A DNA stretch of 64,000 nt from Diplosphaera chodatii. Its lineage: Eukaryota > Chlorophyta > Trebouxiophyceae > Prasiolales > Stichococcaceae. Numbering within the stretch: the stretch's first letter is position 1; each line of letters begins with the position of its first letter. Positions 57,901 to 64,000 of the stretch are shown here, piece by piece. Below the pieces are notes generated by a model. The model saw only the letters and a list, made by a program, of their open reading frames with translations, did no database searches and was not told where the DNA came from. The DNA is taken from contig JAALGY010000057.1 of the NCBI GenBank assembly GCA_032358165.1, positions 2,666,001 to 2,730,000 of the forward strand. Direction: 5' to 3'. Position numbers and translations under genes: made by a program.

Positions 57901-60900
57901 ACAGTTGCTAGCCAGCGATGGGCTGCACATCTTGCAGCGCATACCCCTGCCGCACCTCGATCTCGAAGTTCCGGCCGTTGGAGGCGAGCATCAGGGCGGT
58001 CGGCACAGACAGCCATGGCGCTGTCGCCTTGAGCGTGAGCCGGTCCTCCATGGCCACCTTCTCGCTCTTCACGTCCGCATCCTAGGCAGTTTGACAGCAG
58101 AAGCGTCTGCAGCATGTCAAACATATCTGACATTGGTGGCTGTGAGCCTGACAGGCGGTCTCAGATGGCACCCACAGCCTGCGCTGGCATCCAATGTTTC
58201 CCGTGCAGAGCCCCCCGAATACTTTGGGTGGCACAGTGTAGGAAAAGTGGATGGCAGCGGGCTGCACACAGGGTCATATTAAGCTTGCAATCCCGCAGAA
58301 TATGGAGCATGTCTGCCATATATGTCAGCCTGTGCAGGGTTTCAGTGGCTTCAGCAGGTGCACGGAGGTCTTGAGGGTGCAAGGGTTTTTGAGTGCGGCG
58401 CGTCGTGCAAGGTGCCCCGGGCGTCCGCAATAAACTTCAGCGGGTGCAGTAGGTCCAGCTGCTCCCGCAGGTGTATGCAAGTCTTTACAGGATTTCAGAC
58501 ACTCTAGATCGGTATGAGAATACCACCTCGTGGAAGGTGGGCCGCACGTCCGCCATGAACGTCAGCCGGTGCAGCGTGTCCAGCGGCTCCCGCAGGTAGA
58601 TGCCGCGGCCGGTGGTAGCGCCGTTGGGCCGCCGCACGCGCACCTCATACCGGACGTCCGGCTGATCCGCGTCCTGCGACTTCTCCAGGTACTCGAACGC
58701 CTTGTGCACCTGCGGCGCGGCACATCTTGATGGGCAAGAGGTTCTGCTGAGCCAATCAGCGCATGGCGTCATGTCATGTGAAAGCAGGTTGTGCAGGACA
58801 GTCAGCAAGGTGCAGCACCAGATGTTACTACGAGTAGAACAAAAAGATCTCAACGAGCCATGCAGATCAGCGTGGCACAGCATCATGTGCAGCAGCCATG
58901 GTGTCGTTCTGCCTGAAACTTAGCAACAGTCTGTGCGTTGATCGGATCAGTACCTGCAGCAGGCCGCAGCCATAGGTGAGCTTAGCGTCAGACGCGTCGC
59001 CGCCCAGCGGCTTGGCTGTGTTCTCCAGTGCCCTCCGCACTCTGCGCCAAGGTTTAGGATTTACAACAACAACATATCCATTACCATTGGCATGCTGCCA
59101 GGCCTGACACGGCAATGTTTCCACTCTGCAGGGGCATGATGCCTTGCCCCTACAGTGACTCATGCATTCATGAGCACCATCAGCCGTCTTCCATTGCCAG
59201 CCGAGCCAAGCAGACGCCTGCTTCGGCTTGACGTGCAGGGTGTGCAGCGATCGTGCTCACAGCAACAGTCGTCACAGTCTCAAGCGCCACGGTGTATCAG
59301 GGTGGCAGCCGATGGTGAGCCGCATGTCTGCCGGGGTTTGAGCTTAGCAGTGCAGTGGCCACACGCCGAACGTGCACATGGTGGGTGACTGATGTGGCCT
59401 GCAGTTCTCGTGGCTGTTGCAAAGGGTTCTGCCCACCTGTTGGGGCTGCGCGCCTGGCCGGTGGCTTTGAGCCCGGACACCAGCAGCGCCACGCCGCCCG
59501 CGGCGCAGGGCGATGCCATGGACGTGCCGTTCATCAGCTGCCGTGCCGCCATCGTCCACTGCGGGGTGGATATCAGGTATTTTCAACAGTGCCACATGGT
59601 GTCGACCAATCTTTCCAAAGGTACAGTGCATGCAAGCATCAGGATGCTGCCAACCGCAGGTTGCCGTCGCAGGCTGCCGCACAGCCATCAACAGGCTTTC
59701 GCCTGCCCAAGAACACAGAATTCCACGCCACAGTACAGATACACTGCACTACGGCATGGGCATGTGTGAATACCCCGGGCCACAGTGCAGATCCGATGTA
59801 CAACGGCATGGGCATTTGTGAAAACATGGGCAGACGGTCAGCAGCCGCGCAGCCGATAACAACCTTTCACTCGTGACAAGCGCAGGCACGCAGATCGATC
59901 AAGTCAGGCGGTCCAATAGTCATCCACCTAGAGGCAGTGTGGATGAGGGAAGGGATCTCGGGGAGCTTTACATCAAGGGGTTCCAACAAAACAAGGCAGC
60001 TTGGTCCACCACCTGGGGCACGGGGGCGATGGCGCCGCCGGGGGCAGACAGCGCCACGCCACGCTCCCCGTCATTTGTAGGCCCCCTGCTGCTCCAGTTG
60101 TAGTTGCGCCCCGCCCCCGCCGCATCCCTGTTGTTGCCAATTGTCAAGGTCTAGCAGTGGCATCTGATACGAGGCATGTGCTACGAGCGCTGATAAATCT
60201 GGTACATGAACAACACGTGCCCCCACCAAGGCAATGCTTCTGCTCAACTGCCAGCAAGTTCAACATTGGTAGAAGAGTCAGCAATCATCTCAGTGTCACT
60301 ACTGTCGGATGTAATCCGGCACTCCAGAGGCTGCTGTCGACAGCCTACCTCACGGAGTGCGCGGACGTGGCCATGTCGGCACTGACGTAGGCGCCGATGG
60401 AGATCAGGGGCCCGCCGGTGCCGCCGGGCGCGCCGGCAGTGCTCAGCGCCGGGCCCGCATTGCCTGTACAGATGGTTTATGTGGGCAAACACTCAGGCTA
60501 CGGACCCAACATACTTCTCATGAGATGAGGCACGACATACGCTTGACATGTGTCTCAAAATGCATAAGCAAGCAGGGTTTTTCACCTGCGGAGGAGATGA
60601 AGATGACGCCCTGGCGGTGCACCACCTCGGCGGCCAGGTCCATGAAGCGCCCCACGTTGGGCGTCGCGGTCGCCTGCGTGCCATATTGGACCATTCAGAC
60701 TGAGTGGCAAATGTGTGTAACATCATGTCAACAAAGTATGCACTAGATGCCGGTGTACCAGCACAGTCACTCTGTACAGGAGCCATTGGAAGGATGTAAC
60801 CCCACGACTGAGTTCTCAGGATGGGGTTGCAAACTCCTAACCTGGCTCGTGTACCTTTCAGAATTTGCAGACATCAGCTGTCGGTTCGAAGTTTTATTGA

Positions 60901-63732
60901 GCGGATCAGATACCACGCACCTCGCCGTAGCTCATGTTGATGAGGTCCGCCTTGTGGGCGATGACGGCGGCGATGGCGCGCGACAGCCCGGTGATCGTCT
61001 CCATGCTGCCCAGCCGGCTGTCGCCAATCTTGCAGCTGATGATCTGCGCGCCTGCGCCATGTCCACCACGGGGCTTCGAAACCACGACTTGCCACGTAGC
61101 ATGCTGTAATTGTACAATTAGACAGTATGTCCTGGCAAACGAACTCAAGCTGGGTGTGTGCAGCCCATGTTGTCAGAACTTTCACACGGCAGGGCTCGAG
61201 CTACCTCTGCCGAGTGCAGGTTCTGCTACACTTGGGTTGCAACATGCTGCAGGAAGACGAAAGCTGCAGCAGGCCTCGAGAGACAGGATGAATGAAGCTC
61301 CAAGCACACACATCCAGTGGCAGCTGTTCTGCATCGGGTTCAGCACGCACAGAATGCAGGGAGCGCTCCCAAGAAGGCCACCTGGAGCCATGCCATTCAG
61401 CTCGGGCTGGTCTTCATGGTAGGCCGCGGTGATGCCCGCGACGTGGGTGCCGTGGCTGCCGGCGTCGGCGACGATGGACAGCACCTTGCCCTCGTCGTAG
61501 ATGTGCACGCCAAAGTTGAGCGCGTCCTCGTCGCTGCAGGGGCATATGTGGTGTGTGGTGTGTGGTTCAGCCTCTCTGATATGGAACCGGAGTCGTCTGG
61601 CTGTTATTGCAGCCTGGCTGGTGTTGCAGCCAGCGTCAGTATGGTGTGCCGATCTGTACGTGCTGTATTCATTGCTGTGCTTCGATGGAACACAAGGGCC
61701 TAGCATCCACCTCAGCGTGGCGTACTGCCGCTCGACATCGAAGTCGGTCATCGGCTGGAAGTCCGCCAGCAGGCCGCGGCCGTCGCCGGGGGCGTACAGG
61801 TCGCTGCTGTCGATGGCCGCGCGCCAGTGCTCGCCGTCGTGCCACACCACGCACTCCAGCCATGGGCCTGCATTACAGATTTCTACAAATCCGACATCCT
61901 ATTCATTTGGCATGCAACATGATACCAGTCCCGCATCCTATCAGTCTGCAGCAAAGCTAGCCTGGGAACAGGTAGCTGTTCACCAGTGGCTGCCCGCCAC
62001 CACCTGCAGGGCTGCGAGTGTGCCACAGCATGATTGCTGCTGCCACTGCAGCAGAAAAGCTAGGCCGCAGAGCTGTGGCACTCAGCAAGTGACGAGCTGC
62101 GTCGGTGTTCACACTACCACCACGCACCCAGGTCCTCGGGCTTCTCGTCCAGCTCCCGCAGCAGGGCGGCGCGCTCCTCCAACTCCTTCCGCTGCTTCTT
62201 GTCCGCCTCCGCGCTGCCCTGTATCAGCTGCAGCTGCATGTCGGGCACTGCAGGGCGGCCCACTTGCAGGTGAGCATGATCCATGCAAGCAGGCGAGGCC
62301 TTGCCAGGGCAGAGGTGCGAGCATCCTCGCTGCATGCTGCAGGCTTGGGGAGCCGTACGCTTGCGCATGATCCTGCACAGCTGCTGAGCGGCAAAGCTCG
62401 CCTTGGGTGCCGCGGCGGCGGCAGCGGTGGCGGCTGTCAGCGCGGCGCGCTGCTCCTCGGCAAAGCGCATCTTGCGCTCCCCCTTGATGCGCTTCTCCAG
62501 GCCGCCCGGGAACAGCTCGAAGGCACGCTTGGCGCCCACATGCCAGTCGCCTGGAGACAAACTGATTTGCGTCATGTTTCTGTTCTGTCACAAAGGCATG
62601 GCGCCGGTCATGTCTGACGCGATGCAGCGGTATGAAGACAGGGGGTTTCATGGCATGGAGGTATACGAGGACTCGAACCAATGAACAACACCATGGCACA
62701 GTTTCAAGCAGCAGTGCAAGGTGCCACTGGCCACTGCTTGCGCCACTGCTTGCGCCTGACCACAGTGCTGGGCATTGGTCGGGCTTCAAGTAAACTGTAC
62801 TGCCACAACATGCTGATGTAAAGCGAAGACCACCTGAAGGGTTTTTCCAGTCGGGGTTGACGCGCAGCTTGCCGGAGCCCGGCACGCCCGCCAGTAAACC
62901 CTTGTCGCCCTTGTAGTCCTTGTCTAAGTAGTCATCGCCCAGCCGCTGCACCGTTGAGGTGTCCACGTCCCCGCTACCTGTCCCGTCCTGCGCAGCGCAA
63001 AGCACAATCATGATGATCGATGCATGCAGGAGTCATGACGGTTCAGGAGTGCTGAATTGGCATCATTGCTGACAGAATCTGCTGCTGCACATGGTGGCGG
63101 TAACCTTGATGGAAAGATGAGTGGTGTTGAATCAGCGGCAAGTGCAGCACACATGCAGATGCAGATCGTTATACCCAGACAGATGCATACCAACATGTAT
63201 CTATCACCGACTGGTGAAGCACCAATCGTATCGTGGTAGAGCATCACGTTGTGTTTGTCAGCTGTGCGACCTAACACAAGTGCATGTGCAAGTGATCAAA
63301 GCAGCTTAAGTCCAGCGCGCACCAAGATGTCGATGATCTTGGGGCGGCCGTCCGGTGTGGTCTGCAGGCCCGCGGCGCCGGGGTCCACCCCTGTGTCGAA
63401 AATGGCCACCACCACTCCCCGCCCATCGTACTCCGGGTGAGCCTGTATAACATGTTCAGCAACCCTACATCGCACTGCCCTTAGTGCATGCCGATCATGG
63501 CGCCACATCAACGGTGCCACCAAATGCATGCTGGCGCCATGCACGCTCAAGCGAGAGATGCGGGCTGTGGAACCATGACCATCTGTCTTGCCTTCAGGAA
63601 GTCCAGGGCGCCAATCTCAGCCTTCGGCATTGCACCGCCGAAGGATGCGGTACCACCAGCGGGCGGAGGTGCAGCTGCTGATGGCGGCGCAGATGCGGTC
63701 TCTCCTGCCGCCGCAGCCGCCTCGACGGGCAT
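51905..63732 (-). CDS. TPP2: Tripeptidyl peptidase II (subtilisin-family giant protease)
   Basis: Thirty-two exons give about 1,428 residues (human 1,249; plant about 1,380). Exons: 63592-63732, 63323-63442, 62834-62987, 62359-62550, 62128-62247, 61711-61867, 61382-61533, 60921-61051, 60586-60673, 60349-60463, 60013-60127, 59437-59558, 58954-59041, 58527-58709, 57929-58081, 57695-57783, 57478-57572, 57180-57268, 56849-56959, 56539-56674, 56257-56375, 55976-56088, 55715-55803, 55494-55588, 55189-55291, 54643-54832, 54136-54289, 53561-53692, 53243-53322, 52681-53088, 52356-52464, 51905-52048. Catalytic Asp is in [16 protein letters not shown], His in [10 protein letters not shown], oxyanion Asn in SSAGNAGP, Ser in NGTSMASP. 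Family markers include [39 protein letters not shown] and TTAQFW. TPP II forms megadalton cytosolic spindles that trim tripeptides from proteasome products. Three introns need GC donors. A roughly 100-residue Ala/Pro/Gly-rich segment fills exon 30. Confidence 0.95.
53336..53361. repeat. CATGG microsatellite
   Basis: A five-base unit (ATGGC/CATGG) repeats about four to five times in the intron upstream (5' on the minus strand) of TPP II exon 29. Confidence 0.85.
54393..54545. repeat. Imperfect direct repeat in a TPP II intron
   Basis: Two copies of an approximately 50-bp segment share ATGGTGCAGGAC followed by CTGC..GAG and CCACA. They lie about 95 bp apart in the intron between exons 26 and 27. 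The similarity is by eye. Confidence 0.5.
58288..58478 (-). repeat. Two decayed tandem copies of part of TPP II exon 14, inside intron 14
   Basis: Exon 14 ends with [21 protein letters not shown]. In the following intron, 58400-58478 reads [18 protein letters not shown] followed by ARGTLHDA, and 58288-58375 reads [20 protein letters not shown] followed by MLHILRD, same strand and order. These are partial repeats of the same roughly 85-bp segment. They lack clear splice sites, so they look like relics or untested alternative exons. Confidence 0.7.
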
Positions 63733-64000
63733 CGCTGGCCTAAGCGGCCTGGCTGCGGTGCTGCTATGCTGCCAATGGAATGATCTGATGAGTGGGCGCA
63801 ATCCGATGCTGCCGCAGAGAAAGCTGGATGCACTGCTGCGGCACTGTGACGTGCAGATGGTCGACGTAACAAAGGCAGTACGCTTGAATGCTAGCTTCGA
63901 GGTGTTGCAAGCTATCTGATCATGCTTGAAAGCTGCACGTGTAGTTCGACCTGCAGGGATGTGTCGAAATGCAAAATGGGAGTGTGCACAGCAAATGCTG
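63733..64000. promoter_or_regulatory. TPP II upstream region
   Basis: This 5' flank of the TPP II gene runs to the right edge. The coding frame stays open upstream of the ATG at 63732 but has no further in-frame ATG, which is why that start is chosen. Confidence 0.4.

Noticed and set aside
62640..62700. TGGTTCGAGTCCTC on the minus strand, like a tRNA T-loop
   Set aside because: The flanking bases do not pair into a T-stem, and no anticodon or acceptor arm is found at the right distance. It lies in an intron of TPP II.
1..64000. Mobile elements, CRISPR arrays, rRNA or organelle genes
   Set aside because: No transposase or reverse transcriptase motifs, long terminal or inverted repeats, regular spacer arrays or rRNA cores were seen.

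Overview
This window is nuclear DNA of a plant-lineage eukaryote, most probably a unicellular green alga (Chlorophyta, perhaps Trebouxiophyceae). The reasons are: moderately high GC; very intron-dense genes whose introns nearly all end in TGCAG or CAG; a plant-type GDP-sugar transporter, a BIG BROTHER-type RING ligase and a short alanine/lysine-rich LEA protein; and the candidate algal polyadenylation word TGTAA just downstream of some stops. There are no bacterial operons, mobile elements, CRISPR arrays or convincing tRNA/rRNA genes. Gene models were built by hand from reading frame, splice-site and phase consistency; exon edges may be off by a few bases.

Layout, left to right. 1-3840 (-): uncharacterised gene with a hydrophobic N-terminus, running off the left edge. 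6241-8853 (+): ELMO-domain protein. 9216-11986 (-): WDR92/DNAAF10-type WD40 protein. 12526-13556 (+): small leucine-rich-repeat protein. 13888-14160 (-): LEA-like protein. 14556-24673 (-): very large RNase II/DIS3L-type exoribonuclease. 24832-25979 (-): POP5 subunit of RNase P/MRP. 26327-28632 (+): basic RG-rich protein. 29707-31630 (-): AT-hook-like basic protein. 33316-36099 (+): nucleotide-sugar transporter of the GONST/TPT group. 37055-39086 (+): RING-H2 E3 ligase. 40078-50903 (-): giant U-box plus pseudokinase protein. 51905-63732 (-): tripeptidyl peptidase II with a complete catalytic set.

Themes. Two neighbouring genes on one strand, only about 160 bp apart, act in RNA processing (POP5 and the exosome-type nuclease). 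Three genes belong to ubiquitin/protein turnover (RING-H2 ligase, U-box protein, TPP II). The most unusual observations are: a DIS3L-like nuclease whose PIN domain has lost catalytic residues and carries a roughly 375-residue insertion with four acidic di-leucine motifs; an N-terminal U-box fused to a kinase-like domain that lacks its catalytic residues; decayed tandem copies of part of a TPP II exon inside the next intron; and six introns with GC instead of GT donors.
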